From Sutterella sp. (GTDB taxonomy: Bacteria > Pseudomonadota > Gammaproteobacteria > Burkholderiales > Burkholderiaceae_F): a stretch of 64,000 nucleotides of DNA. Of this stretch, positions 17,939 to 26,828 are shown in pieces. The translations under genes were made by a program, and so were the position numbers. The notes below the pieces were generated by a model. It was given only the letters and a program-made list of their open reading frames with translations, had not been told where the DNA came from and made no database searches. Where the stretch lies: contig DYBN01000027.1 of assembly GCA_019418605.1 (NCBI GenBank), positions 7,638-71,637 of the forward strand, read 5' to 3'. Positions within the stretch are counted from its first letter, which is position 1. Each line of letters begins with the position of its first letter.

Positions 17939-18307
17939 ATGATCAACAAAAAGGAAAACCGTCTGCGCCGCGCCGGTGCCACCCGCGCCCGCATCAAGCT
18001 GCAGAAGGTCAATCGTCTGTCGGTGCACCGCACCAACCTGCACATCTACGCCAGCATCATCTCGGCTTCCGGTGACCGCGTTCTGGTGAGCGCCTCCACG
18101 GCCGAGGCCGAAGTGCGCGCCAAGCTCGCCGCCGAAGGCAAGAACGGCGGCAATGTGGCCGCCGCCAAGATCGTTGGCGCACGTCTGGCTGAGAAGGCCA
18201 AGGCCGCGGGCATCGAGTCCTGCGCCTTCGACCGCTCCGGTTATCGTTACCACGGCCGCGTTGCCGCGCTGGCCGAGGCCGCGCGCGAAGCCGGCCTCAA
18301 GTTCTAA
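17939..18307 (+). CDS. rplR: 50S ribosomal protein L18
   Basis: The 122-residue L18 shows the RRAGATRARI N-terminus and FDRSGYRYHGRVAALAEAAR end. It binds 5S rRNA together with L5. Confidence 0.97.
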   Translation: MINKKENRLRRAGATRARIKLQKVNRLSVHRTNLHIYASIISASGDRVLVSASTAEAEVRAKLAAEGKNGGNVAAAKIVGARLAEKAKAAGIESCAFDRSGYRYHGRVAALAEAAREAGLKF

Positions 18308-18322
18308 TAGGAATCGAGGCTT

Positions 18323-18841
18323 ATGGCTAAGGTTGATAAGAAGAACGCCGTCGAAGAGATCGATGACGGCATTCGCGAAAAGATGATTGCGGTCAACCGC
18401 GTCACCAAGGTCGTCAAGGGCGGCCGCATCATGGCGTTTGCCGCTTTGACGGTTGCCGGCGACGGCAACGGCTCGATCGGCATGGGCACGGGCAAGAGCC
18501 GCGAAGTTCCGGCTTCCGTGAGCAAGGCCATGGAGCGTGCGCGCAAGAGCATGAAGAAGGTGCCCTTGAACAACGGCACGATCTTTCACGCCGTCGAGGG
18601 TCATCACGGCGCGAGCCGCGTGCTGCTGATGCCGGCTGCCGAAGGTACCGGCGTCATCGCCGGCGGCCCGATGCGCGCCGTGCTCGACGCCGTCGGCATC
18701 CGCAACGTGCTTGCGAAGGCCTACGGCTCGACCAACCCGTACAACATGGTTCGCGCCACGCTCAACGCGCTCGCCAACCTCCACTCGCCGGCCGAAATCG
18801 CCGCCAAGCGCGGCAAGACGGTCGAAGAGCTCACGGCCTAA
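18323..18841 (+). CDS. rpsE: 30S ribosomal protein S5
   Basis: A 172-residue S5 with the VNRVTKVVKGGRIMAF fidelity loop and the AGGPMRAVLDAVGIRNV segment. Spectinomycin contacts the loop around VKGGR, which is wild type here. Confidence 0.98.
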   Translation: MAKVDKKNAVEEIDDGIREKMIAVNRVTKVVKGGRIMAFAALTVAGDGNGSIGMGTGKSREVPASVSKAMERARKSMKKVPLNNGTIFHAVEGHHGASRVLLMPAAEGTGVIAGGPMRAVLDAVGIRNVLAKAYGSTNPYNMVRATLNALANLHSPAEIAAKRGKTVEELTA

Positions 18842-18859
18842 TCGAGGAGATCGACAACA

Positions 18860-19045
18860 ATGTCTGAAACCAAGAAGACCGTGAAGGTCACGCTCGTCAA
18901 GAGCCCCATCGGCACGAGCCAGAAGCACCGTGCCACGCTGCTCGGTCTGGGCCTCAAGAAGATGCACCAGACCCGCGAGCTCGAGGACACGCCCGCCGTG
19001 CGCGGAATGATCACCAAGGTGGCGTTCCTGCTGCGCGTTGAATGA
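18860..19045 (+). CDS. rpmD: 50S ribosomal protein L30
   Basis: A 61-residue L30 (VKVTLVKSPIGTSQKHRATL). Preceded by GAGGAGATCGACAAC. Standard spc position between rpsE and rplO. Confidence 0.96.
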   Translation: MSETKKTVKVTLVKSPIGTSQKHRATLLGLGLKKMHQTRELEDTPAVRGMITKVAFLLRVE

Positions 19046-19064
19046 TCCAGGAAGGAACAAGAAA

Positions 19065-19499
19065 ATGCGTTTGAATACCATCAAGCCCAATGAAGGCGCC
19101 AAGCGCCCGGCGCACCGCGTCGGCCGCGGCGTCGGCTCCGGCTGGGGCAAGACCGCCGGCCGCGGCCACAAGGGTCAGAAGTCCCGCGCGGGCGGCTTCC
19201 ACAAAGTCGGCTTCGAGGGCGGCCAGATGCCGCTGCACCGCCGTCTGCCCAAGCGCGGCTTTACGTCTCTGACGCGCCGCTTCGTCGAAGTGGTTCGTCT
19301 CAATGATCTTGAAGCGATGCCCGTGGACGTCGTCGACCTGGCCACCCTCAAGGAGGCCGGCGTCGTGTCGATCCTCGCGCAGGACGCCCGCGTGATCCTC
19401 TCCGGGAAGATCACTCGCAAGGTGACCGTTCGCGGTCTGGGCGTCACCAAGGGTGCCAAGGCTGCCATTGAAGCGGCCGGCGGCACTGTCGAGGCCTGA
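19065..19499 (+). CDS. rplO: 50S ribosomal protein L15
   Basis: The 144-residue L15 starts at MRLNTIKPNEGAKR; the reading frame is open further upstream, but AGGAAGGAACAAGAAA directly precedes this ATG and homology begins here. The glycine-rich RVGRGVGSGWGKTAGRGHKG segment is typical. Confidence 0.97.
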   Translation: MRLNTIKPNEGAKRPAHRVGRGVGSGWGKTAGRGHKGQKSRAGGFHKVGFEGGQMPLHRRLPKRGFTSLTRRFVEVVRLNDLEAMPVDVVDLATLKEAGVVSILAQDARVILSGKITRKVTVRGLGVTKGAKAAIEAAGGTVEA

Positions 19500-19537
19500 T
19501 TTTTTCCAGGTCTAACCAACGCTTTAAGGACACAGAC

Positions 19538-20863
19538 GTGGCGACCAGCCCCAGCAAGAAACCGACGGGTTGGGCGAAGTACGGCGACCTCAAGGGCCGC
19601 CTGATCTTCCTCCTGCTCGCGCTCGTGGTGTACCGCATCGGCGCGCACGTGCCGGTGCCCGGCATCGATCCCGACATGCTCCGGCAGCTCTTCAACGAGC
19701 AGCAGGGCGGCATTCTCGGGCTGTTCAACATGTTCTCCGGCGGGGCGCTCTCGCGCTTCTCCGTGTTTGCGCTCGGCATCATGCCGTACATTTCGGCGTC
19801 GATTATCTTTCAGATGCTCTCGTACGTGCTGCCGAGCCTTGAAGCGTTGCGTAAGGAAGGCAATGCCGGCCGACGCAAGATCACCCAGTACACGCGCTAC
19901 GGCACGCTCGCGCTGGGCTTCTTTCAGGCCGTCGGCATTGCCGTCGCACTCGAAACCCAAGCCGGTCTGGTCATCAATCCGGGCTACATGTTCCGCTTCA
20001 CCTGCGCCGTGAGCCTGGTGACGGGCACCATGTTCCTGATGTGGCTCGGCGAACAGATCACCGAGCGTGGTCTGGGCAACGGCATCTCGATCATCATCTT
20101 CGCGGGCATCGTGGCGGGCCTGCCCAACGCCGCAAGCGGCTTGTTCCAGCTTGTGAGCACGGGCGCCATTTCGCCTTTGGCCGCGATCTTCGTGATCGCC
20201 GTCGTCGTGCTCGTGACGGCCTTCGTCGTGTTCATCGAACGCGGCCAGAGGCGCATCACGGTGAACTACGCGCGCCGGCAGATCGGCAACAAGATCTACG
20301 GCGGACAGGCTTCCTACCTGCCGCTCAAGATGAACATGTCGGGCGTCATTCCCCCGATCTTTGCGTCGTCTTTGATCCTGTTTCCGGCCACGCTTGCCGG
20401 TTGGTTTACGAGCGGCGACTCCACGCGCTGGATCCGCGACCTGGCTGCGGCCCTGAGCCCCGGCCAGCCGCTGTACACGCTTCTTTACGCCGCGTTGATT
20501 ATTTTCTTTGCCTTCTTCTACACGGCATTGGTGTTCAATCCCAAGGAGACGGCCGAGAATTTGAAAAAGAGTGGTGCGTTCGTGCCGGGCATCCGTCCGG
20601 GCGAGCAGACGGCCCGCTACATCGACAAGGTGCTCGTGCGCCTGACGCTGGGCGGTGCGGCCTATCTGACGTTCGTGTGCCTTGTGCCCGAATTCCTGAA
20701 TCTGCGCTTTAACGTCCCGTTTTACTTCGGCGGCACCTCGCTGCTGATCGTGGTCGTTGTGACGATGGACTTCATGAATCAGGTGCAGGCCTACATGATG
20801 TCGCACCAGTATGAGAATCTGCTCAAGAAGACCAACTTCAAGGGCTTTGGCTCGGGGCTTTGA
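19538..20863 (+). CDS. secY: Sec translocase subunit SecY
   Basis: A 441-residue SecY with ten hydrophobic segments, the plug-proximal GIMPYISASIIFQML region and the cytoplasmic RGQRRITVNYARRQ loop. It forms the protein-conducting channel with SecE and SecG. Translation starts at GTG behind AAGGACACAGAC. In most betaproteobacteria infA follows; here a hairpin and then rpmJ follow. Confidence 0.98.
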   Translation: MATSPSKKPTGWAKYGDLKGRLIFLLLALVVYRIGAHVPVPGIDPDMLRQLFNEQQGGILGLFNMFSGGALSRFSVFALGIMPYISASIIFQMLSYVLPSLEALRKEGNAGRRKITQYTRYGTLALGFFQAVGIAVALETQAGLVINPGYMFRFTCAVSLVTGTMFLMWLGEQITERGLGNGISIIIFAGIVAGLPNAASGLFQLVSTGAISPLAAIFVIAVVVLVTAFVVFIERGQRRITVNYARRQIGNKIYGGQASYLPLKMNMSGVIPPIFASSLILFPATLAGWFTSGDSTRWIRDLAAALSPGQPLYTLLYAALIIFFAFFYTALVFNPKETAENLKKSGAFVPGIRPGEQTARYIDKVLVRLTLGGAAYLTFVCLVPEFLNLRFNVPFYFGGTSLLIVVVVTMDFMNQVQAYMMSHQYENLLKKTNFKGFGSGL

Positions 20864-21211
20864 TTTTTTCAGGGCCGCCCTGCCGCAAACTTCGGGTGCC
20901 TTAATTGCTCGTGCGGCGGCTTCCTGCTCTCAACCAGAAGCAGGGAGCGCTGCTGCACACAGGGCGCACGGACAGTGAAAAACACCCGCGGGGGCCGCAA
21001 AGCCGCAAGATCATGCGGCGGCCCCTTCGGTCTTTCTCAAGGGCTTGTGTTTGAAGAAGGTGCACTACGCCTTTTTTGTGTAAATGCAACACCCTTTGAG
21101 GCTTGTTTTTTTGGAAAAAACGGTTAAAATTCCGTCCTTTCCCCGTGTTGGCACTCTTTTTTAAGACGTCCGCGTCCGGTTTTTCAAAGGACGGCGGACT
21201 GGAGATGAACA
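20864..21211. other. secY-rpmJ gap without infA
   Basis: The 348 bases hold the hairpin above and, at about 21098-21128, an AT-rich TTGTTT ... TAAAAT pair with 16-base spacing that could be the alpha operon promoter. No reading frame resembling IF-1 exists on either strand. Confidence 0.6.
20991..21025 (+). terminator. hairpin after secY
   Basis: Outer arms GGGGCC/GGCCCC and inner arms GCCGCA/TGCGGC pair with a short left-hand bulge, followed by TTCGGTCTTTCTC. This is a likely but imperfect intrinsic terminator closing the spc operon. Confidence 0.5.
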
Positions 21212-21325
21212 ATGAAGGTTAACGCTTCGGTCAAAAAAATGTGCCGCAAGTGCAAGATCATTAAGCGCAAAGGCGTTGTGCGCGTGATCTGCGAAGACCC
21301 GCGTCACAAGCAGCGTCAAGGCTAA
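21212..21325 (+). CDS. rpmJ: 50S ribosomal protein L36
   Basis: This 37-residue gene is too short for ordinary gene finding. It reads MKVNASVKKMCRKCKIIKRK and keeps all four zinc ligands (CRKC, C in VICED, H in PRHKQRQG). GGAGATGAACA precedes the ATG. It opens the alpha operon. Confidence 0.95.
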   Translation: MKVNASVKKMCRKCKIIKRKGVVRVICEDPRHKQRQG

Positions 21326-21339
21326 TGAGGTAAAAACAA

Positions 21340-21705
21340 ATGGCTCGTATTGCCGGTATCAACATTCCGCCGAATCAGCACGCCGTGATCGGCCTGACTG
21401 CCATCTACGGCATCGGTCGTCCCCGCGCGAAGGAGATTTTGGACTCCTGCGGCATCGAATATTCCAAGAAGGTCAAGGATCTGACGGATGCGGAGCTCGA
21501 GAAGATCCGTGACGCGGTCAGCAAGTACACCGTTGAAGGCGACCTGCGCCGCGAAGTTCAGCTCTCGATCAAGCGCTTGATCGACCTGGGCACCTACCGC
21601 GGCTTCCGTCACCGCCGCGGCCTGCCCGTCCGCGGTCAGCGCACCCGCACCAACGCCCGCACCCGCAAGGGCCCGCGCAAGGCCGGTGTGGCGCTCAAGA
21701 AGTAA
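21340..21705 (+). CDS. rpsM: 30S ribosomal protein S13
   Basis: A 121-residue S13 (ARIAGINIPPNQHAVIGLTA; HRRGLPVRGQRTRTNARTRK at the tRNA-contacting tail). Preceded by GAGGTAAAAACAA, 14 bases after rpmJ. Confidence 0.98.
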   Translation: MARIAGINIPPNQHAVIGLTAIYGIGRPRAKEILDSCGIEYSKKVKDLTDAELEKIRDAVSKYTVEGDLRREVQLSIKRLIDLGTYRGFRHRRGLPVRGQRTRTNARTRKGPRKAGVALKK

Positions 21706-21724
21706 CTTACTCTGAAGGATTACC

Positions 21725-22123
21725 ATGGCTCCCAAATCTCAGCAGGCCGCTCGCGCCCGCAAGAAGGTGAAGAAGGTTGTGACCGAAGGCATCGCCCACG
21801 TGCATGCTTCGTTCAACAACACGATCATCACCATCACCGACCGCCAGGGCAATGCCGTCGCCGCTTCCTCGGCCGGCGCCCAGGGCTTCAAGGGCTCCCG
21901 CAAGTCCACGCCGTTCGCCGCGCAGGTCGCTGCCGAACACGCGGGCAAGATCGCTCTTGAGTACGGTTTGAAGAACGTCGAAGTGCGCATCATGGGGCCC
22001 GGCCCCGGTCGTGAATCGAGCGTGCGCGCGCTCAATGCCCTCGGCATTCGCGTCACGAGCATTCAGGACGTCACGCCGATCCCGCACAACGGTGTTCGTC
22101 CCTCCAAGCGCCGTCGCGTGTAA
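21725..22123 (+). CDS. rpsK: 30S ribosomal protein S11
   Basis: A 132-residue S11 (GIAHVHASFNNTIITITDRQG; the PHNGVRPSKRRRV C-terminus). It lies on the 30S platform. Confidence 0.98.
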   Translation: MAPKSQQAARARKKVKKVVTEGIAHVHASFNNTIITITDRQGNAVAASSAGAQGFKGSRKSTPFAAQVAAEHAGKIALEYGLKNVEVRIMGPGPGRESSVRALNALGIRVTSIQDVTPIPHNGVRPSKRRRV

Positions 22124-22144
22124 TTGAAGAAATTTTGAAATTCG

Positions 22145-22208
22145 TATCCTGCGTTTGCGATGCAAATATCGTCAATCGCGAACTCAATGCGGTTCCGTCC
22201 GCAGGATA
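22145..22208 (+). promoter_or_regulatory. structured RNA leader before rpsD
   Basis: A perfect nine-base outer stem (TATCCTGCG / CGCAGGATA) closes a 46-base interior that can itself fold into a TTTGC-GAT-GCAAA hairpin and a GAAC/GTTC hairpin, making a multi-branch junction. It ends 18 bases before the rpsD ATG, immediately upstream of GAAGAGG. In other bacteria S4 represses its own synthesis through mRNA structure, so this is a candidate S4 control element; that role is inferred. Confidence 0.5.
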
Positions 22209-22226
22209 GAAGAGGTAACAAATAAA

Positions 22227-22853
22227 ATGGCACGATATCTCGGTCCCAAGTTGAAGCTCTCGCGCCGCGAGGGTTCCGACCTCAATCTGAAGAGCGCCCG
22301 CCGTTCGTTCGACTCCAAGGTCAAGAACGCCGGCGTCAAGCCCGGCCAGCACGGCAAGACCTCGGGCGCGCGTCTCTCCGACTACGGTACGCAGCTGCGT
22401 GAAAAGCAGAAGATCAAGCGTATCTACGGCGTTCTCGAACGCCAGTTCCGCCGCTACTATGCAGAAGCGAGCCGCCGCACGGGCAATACGGGTGAAATCA
22501 TGCTCGCCCTGCTTGAAAGCCGCCTTGACAACGTCGTCTACCGCATGGGCTTTGGCTCGACGCGCGCCGAAGCGCGTCAGCTCGTGAGCCACTGCGCTAT
22601 TCTCGTCAACGGCAAGAAGTGCAACATCCCGTCCTACAACGTGAAGGCCGGGGACGTCATCTCCGTTCGCGAGTCCGCCAAGAAGCAGACCCGCATCATT
22701 GAAGCGCTCGACCTCGCGGGCCAGAACGGCTTCCCCGCCTGGGTGAGCGTCGACGCCAAGAAGATGGAAGGCACGTTCAAGAACGCGCCCGCCCGCGATG
22801 AAATCACGGGCGACATCAACGAGGCGCTCGTCGTCGAGTACTACTCGCGTTAA
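22227..22853 (+). CDS. rpsD: 30S ribosomal protein S4
   Basis: The 208-residue S4 starts at ARYLGPKLKLSRREGSDL; an upstream in-frame ATG at 22155 lies inside the leader hairpin and is rejected. The S4 RNA-binding domain (LESRLDNVVYRMGFGSTRAE) is intact. Confidence 0.97.
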   Translation: MARYLGPKLKLSRREGSDLNLKSARRSFDSKVKNAGVKPGQHGKTSGARLSDYGTQLREKQKIKRIYGVLERQFRRYYAEASRRTGNTGEIMLALLESRLDNVVYRMGFGSTRAEARQLVSHCAILVNGKKCNIPSYNVKAGDVISVRESAKKQTRIIEALDLAGQNGFPAWVSVDAKKMEGTFKNAPARDEITGDINEALVVEYYSR

Positions 22854-23066
22854 TCTGGTTGACGGCGCACGCCGCCGCGCTCCTCTTTGTAGTGCAGGGA
22901 GAAGCCGGAGGCAGCGCCCGAGAAGAACTTTTTTCAGCGTCCGGCCCTTTTCGGGGTGTCGGGCGCGTCGGCGTTTTTGCCGCCGGCATTTTTCCCCGAA
23001 GATTTTCCCACCCTTCAGCCTTATCGGTGTAACGAGCCGAGGGTATTGAAAAAGGAAATTTCACAC

Positions 23067-24062
23067 ATGGCTAACACGACGCTCTTGAAGCCGACGACGG
23101 TCGAAGCCGTCATCGACGAAAAGAACCCCAATCTCGCCGTCATCACGCTCGAGCCCTTTGAACGCGGCTACGGCCACACGCTCGGCAATGCGCTGCGCCG
23201 CATTCTGCTGTCCTCGATGGTGGGCTATGCGCCGACCGAGGCAACCATCGTCGGCGTGGTGCACGAATACTCCCAGATCGACGGCGTCATCGAAGACGTG
23301 GTCGACATTCTTCTCAATCTCAAGGGCGTGATCTTCAAGCTCGAGGGCGGGCGCGAGGACGTGATGCTGCGCCTCACGAAGGCCGGCACGGGCCCCGTGA
23401 CGGCCGGCGACTTTGAGCTTCCGCACGACGTCTCGATTCTCAACCCGGACCATGTCATCGCCAACCTCTCGGGCGGCAAGCTCGACATGCAGGTGCGCGT
23501 TGAGACCGGCCGCGGCTATCAGCCCGGCGACATGCGCGCCTTCCGCGACGACTACAGCAAGCAGACCATCGGCCGCATCATCATGGATGCGAGCTTCTCG
23601 CCCGTGCGCCGCGTCGCCTACGCCGTGTCGGCCGCCCGCGTTGCGCAGCGCACCGACCTCGACAAGCTCGAGATGACCATTGAGACCAACGGCGTCATCA
23701 GCCCCGAGGACGCGCTCAAGAAGGCCGTGCACATTCTGCAGGACCAGCTCTCGATCTTCGGTTCGATCAAGACCGAGGCCGAAGCCGATCAGCAGGTGCA
23801 GGAAGACGTGCCGCCGCCTCTGGATCCGATCCTGATGCGTCCGGTCGACGACCTCGAGCTCACGGTTCGCAGCGCCAACTGCCTGAAGGCGGAAAACATC
23901 TACTACATCGGCGATCTGATCCAGCGCACGGAAAACGAGTTGCTCAAGACCCCGAACCTCGGCCGCAAGTCCTTAAACGAAATCAAGGAAGTGCTCGCCG
24001 CTCACGGTCTGACGCTCGGCATGCGGTTGGAGAACTGGCCGCCCGCCACGCTCGAACACTAA
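23067..24062 (+). CDS. rpoA: RNA polymerase alpha subunit
   Basis: A 331-residue alpha subunit. The N-terminal dimerisation region (GHTLGNALRRILLSSM) and the C-terminal domain (LRSANCLKAE-type motif, here VRSANCLKAENIYYIGDLIQ) are both complete. The ATG behind AAAAAGGAAATTTCACAC is chosen over an in-frame upstream ATG at 22956 because homology starts here. Confidence 0.98.
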   Translation: MANTTLLKPTTVEAVIDEKNPNLAVITLEPFERGYGHTLGNALRRILLSSMVGYAPTEATIVGVVHEYSQIDGVIEDVVDILLNLKGVIFKLEGGREDVMLRLTKAGTGPVTAGDFELPHDVSILNPDHVIANLSGGKLDMQVRVETGRGYQPGDMRAFRDDYSKQTIGRIIMDASFSPVRRVAYAVSAARVAQRTDLDKLEMTIETNGVISPEDALKKAVHILQDQLSIFGSIKTEAEADQQVQEDVPPPLDPILMRPVDDLELTVRSANCLKAENIYYIGDLIQRTENELLKTPNLGRKSLNEIKEVLAAHGLTLGMRLENWPPATLEH

Positions 24063-24217
24063 ATCGGACGTCCGTTTTCGAGACTTTCGTTTTTTCAAGC
24101 CCGTTTTTTTCGGATTCGGCCGCCTGCACTGCCTGCGGGTGGTGTAGAATCCCGGGCTCTCATCTTCCCGATTAAACCCGCCCGCCGGCATTGTCCGGAT
24201 AGAAGAGTTGGGAGACC

Positions 24218-24237
24218 GCACGGGGGCAGCCCCGTGC
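24218..24237 (+). promoter_or_regulatory. rplQ leader hairpin
   Basis: A perfect eight-base stem, GCACGGGG/CCCCGTGC, closed by GCAG, lies 34 bases before rplQ. TGTAGAAT about 75 bases upstream may be a -10 element, so rplQ could have its own transcript as well as being read from rpoA. Confidence 0.4.
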
Positions 24238-24270
24238 CAGGTCAAAGACTTTTTAAAGGAATCAATAAAA

Positions 24271-24672
24271 ATGCGTCATCGTTCTGGTCTTCGCAAGCTC
24301 AACCGCACCTCCGCTCACCGTCTTGCCATGCTTCGCAACATGATGAATTCTCTCATCGAGCACGAAGCCATCAAGACGACCCTTCCCAAGGCCAAGGAGC
24401 TGCGCCGCGTCGTTGAGCCCATGATCACTCTCGCCAAGACCGACTCGGTCGCCAACCGCCGTCTGGCCTTCAACCGCCTGCGCAACCGCGAGATGGTCAC
24501 CAAGCTCTTTAACGTGCTTGGCCCCCGCTTTGCCAACCGCAACGGCGGCTACACCCGCATCCTCAAGATGGGCTATCGCGTGGGCGACAACGCTCCCATG
24601 GCCTACATGGAGCTCGTGGAACGCGCCGAGGTTGCGGAAGAGGTTCCCGCTGAGGAAGCCAAGGCCGAATAA
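24271..24672 (+). CDS. rplQ: 50S ribosomal protein L17
   Basis: A 133-residue L17 (MRHRSGLRKLNRTSAHRLAM). The true ATG follows TTTTTAAAGGAATCAATAAAA; the longer in-frame reading from 24208 runs through the leader hairpin and is rejected. Last gene of the alpha operon. Confidence 0.97.
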   Translation: MRHRSGLRKLNRTSAHRLAMLRNMMNSLIEHEAIKTTLPKAKELRRVVEPMITLAKTDSVANRRLAFNRLRNREMVTKLFNVLGPRFANRNGGYTRILKMGYRVGDNAPMAYMELVERAEVAEEVPAEEAKAE

Positions 24673-24687
24673 GCAGGTTTTGCATTT

Positions 24688-24709
24688 TTTCGGGGCGCTC
24701 GCCCCGAAA
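24688..24709 (+). terminator. first hairpin after rplQ
   Basis: TTTCGGGGC and GCCCCGAAA pair around GCTC. It is followed by ATCAGACCTTTTT rather than an immediate T-run, and acts in tandem with the stronger hairpin 20 bases on. Confidence 0.6.
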
Positions 24710-24726
24710 TCAGACCTTTTTGGCTG

Positions 24727-24763
24727 CGCCGGCAGTCTCCTTTCTGGAGGCGCCGGCGTTTTT
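24727..24763 (+). terminator. intrinsic terminator of the alpha operon
   Basis: CGCCGGC/GCCGGCG arms, with CTCC/GGAG pairing inside, are followed directly by TTTTTC. A textbook intrinsic terminator ending the r-protein gene block. Confidence 0.85.
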
Positions 24764-24876
24764 CTTTTGTCCTCGGGGTTTTCCTTTTCCGCGGGTCGAT
24801 GCGCTGCTTTGCCGCACCGCGCTCTCCATGCGCTCTCCGTGCGTTTTTCGTGCCTGCCGGCGCTGCGGCGCCCGTC

Positions 24877-24882
24877 TACAAT
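24877..24882 (+). promoter_or_regulatory. -10-like TACAAT before the FMN-binding flavoprotein
   Basis: CTACAAT stands about 140 bases before the flavoprotein start, in a gap with no other gene. It matches the CTACAAT sites at 4880, 28053, 35853, 39597 and 45672. No clear -35 box. Confidence 0.4.
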
Positions 24883-25024
24883 CGTCAATGTCCCGCATCG
24901 GCCTGGCAGTTGACCGATGCAAGGGATGTGCAGACGTTGTGCATGCTGCAAACTGAGGCGCGGTGCGTGGTGCCGCATCGCCGCAGGAGCCCTTTTGCAG
25001 TTCAGGCAAACCAATGGAGTCAAC

Positions 25025-26818
25025 ATGATTTTTCGCAATCTCGTTGCCGCGGCCGTGATCGGCGCTTTTGCCGCAACGGCCTCGGCCGCCTTAAAGGACG
25101 GAACGTACGAGGCCCGCGTGGTCGGACACAACGCGCCGATGACGGTAAGCGTCACGATCAAGGCGGGCAAAATCTCGGCCATCTCTACGAAGGACCTCGA
25201 GTCCTTCGGCGTGGGCAAGACGGCTTTAAAGGAAAAGGCCTCCGAGATCATCAGCCGCCAGTCGCTTGGCATTGACGCGATGTCGGGCGCGACGATTTCT
25301 AGTTTTGCGCTCTTGGGCGGCGTTCAAGAGTGTCTCAAAGCTGCGGGCGCCACCGAGGCCGACCTTGAGAAGTGGACCAAGAAGGTTGTGAAGTACCCGA
25401 CCGAGCCTCTTGTCGTCACGGGCGACGTGGCGATCATCGGAGGCGGCGGCACGGGGCTTGCGGCTGCCGTCTCGGCGCTTGAAAACGGCGCGGAGAAGGT
25501 CGTCATCATCGAAAAGCTGGGCTACCTCGGCGGCTCGACCAATGTTTCGGGCGGGGCGCTGAACGCCGTCGACGACAAGCGCCAGAAGGCCCAGGGCATC
25601 AAGGACAGCATCCCGCAGTTTTATGAGGCGACAATGAAGGGCGGGCACAACGTGGGCGACCCGGCCCTTGTGCACTACCTCACGGACAACGCCTACAAGA
25701 CGGTCGAGTGGATGGAGTCGCTCGGCGTCGTGTTTCGCGATCAGATCGGCGCGGCCACGGGGTCGCTGGGGCAGCGCAGTCACTACGGCGTCAAGCCTGC
25801 GGGCAATGCCTACACCTCGGTCTTTGAAGACGTTCTGAAAACAAAGTACAAGGACCGCGTCGTCTTTCTGATGGAGTGCCCGGCCGAGGCCATTCTCACG
25901 GACGCCTCGGGCAAGGTGACGGGCGTGAAGGCCGTGCGCCACGGCCAGCCCGTGACGGTCAAGGCCGACAGCGTCGTGCTCGCCACGGGGGGCTTCGGCG
26001 CCAACGTCAAGTTCCGCCAGGAGGTCAACACCGGCGTCTGGAAGGAAGTGGTGCTCGACGAGCGCATCGGCACGACCAACATCAACAAGGCCGCGCAGGG
26101 CGACGGCCTCGTGATGGCCCGCAAGGCGGGCGCGCAGTTAATCGGCCTCTCCGACATTCAGCTGCATCCCAACGGCACGCCCGGCACGGGGCTGATGCAG
26201 GACATTGCGACCTCCGGGCGCAACCGCATCTTCGTCAATTTAAACGGCGAGCGGTTTGTCAATGAGGGCGCAGCGCGCGACACGCTCTGCAAGGCGATCT
26301 TCAAGCAGCCCGAAGGCACGTACTGGCTTGTGATGAACAAGCTGCGCTATCCCGACGAGAACAAGCCCGACAAGATGGGCGTCACCATGAAGGACATGCT
26401 CGCGCTCGGGCGCGTCAAGCGCGGCGAGACGCTCGACGACCTTGCCAAGGCGATCAACGTGCCGGCCGACAACCTCAAGGCCGCCGTGGCCGAGTACAAC
26501 AAGGCCGCTTCGCACCAGGTCGAAAAGGACAAGTTTGGCTTTGCCGCCACCAACACCGACGATGCGCCGATGACCGAAGGACCCTGGTACGCCTGCCGCA
26601 AGGTGCCGACCGTGCATCACACGATGGGCGGCGTGAAGATCAACACCAAGGCTGAAGTGATCGGCACCAGCGGCAAGCCCGTGGAGGGCCTCTTTGCCGC
26701 CGGCGAAGTGACGGGCGGCATCCACGGCGCCAACCGCCTGGGCGGCAACGCCATTGCCGACGTCTATACCTTCGGGCGGCTTGCGGGCGCAAGCGCCGCG
26801 AAGTTCGCGCAGAAGTAG
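25025..26818 (+). CDS. periplasmic flavoprotein reductase with FMN-binding and FAD domains
   Basis: A 597-residue exported flavoenzyme. A Sec signal (MIFRNLVAAAVIGAFAATASA) is followed by an FMN_bind domain (about residues 22-95, covalent-FMN motif DAMSGATISS) and an FAD_binding_2 domain (GGGGTGLAAA near residue 140). By comparison with Shewanella fumarate reductase, R402 (NEGAARD), H504 (HHTMGGV) and R544 (HGANRLGG) are kept, but the positions of E378 and R381 are Ile and Ser. This is the urocanate/acrylate/fumarate-reductase superfamily; the substrate is probably not fumarate. No cytochrome gene is adjacent, so FMN must receive electrons from a separate donor. Start: ATG behind ATGGAGTCAAC. 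Confidence 0.88.
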   Translation: MIFRNLVAAAVIGAFAATASAALKDGTYEARVVGHNAPMTVSVTIKAGKISAISTKDLESFGVGKTALKEKASEIISRQSLGIDAMSGATISSFALLGGVQECLKAAGATEADLEKWTKKVVKYPTEPLVVTGDVAIIGGGGTGLAAAVSALENGAEKVVIIEKLGYLGGSTNVSGGALNAVDDKRQKAQGIKDSIPQFYEATMKGGHNVGDPALVHYLTDNAYKTVEWMESLGVVFRDQIGAATGSLGQRSHYGVKPAGNAYTSVFEDVLKTKYKDRVVFLMECPAEAILTDASGKVTGVKAVRHGQPVTVKADSVVLATGGFGANVKFRQEVNTGVWKEVVLDERIGTTNINKAAQGDGLVMARKAGAQLIGLSDIQLHPNGTPGTGLMQDIATSGRNRIFVNLNGERFVNEGAARDTLCKAIFKQPEGTYWLVMNKLRYPDENKPDKMGVTMKDMLALGRVKRGETLDDLAKAINVPADNLKAAVAEYNKAASHQVEKDKFGFAATNTDDAPMTEGPWYACRKVPTVHHTMGGVKINTKAEVIGTSGKPVEGLFAAGEVTGGIHGANRLGGNAIADVYTFGRLAGASAAKFAQK

Positions 26819-26828
26819 CCCTTGTTTT

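Noticed and set aside
19175..20806. 543-residue minus-strand open frame opposite secY
   Set aside because: Shadow of rplO/secY; composition is all charged residues with no fold signature.
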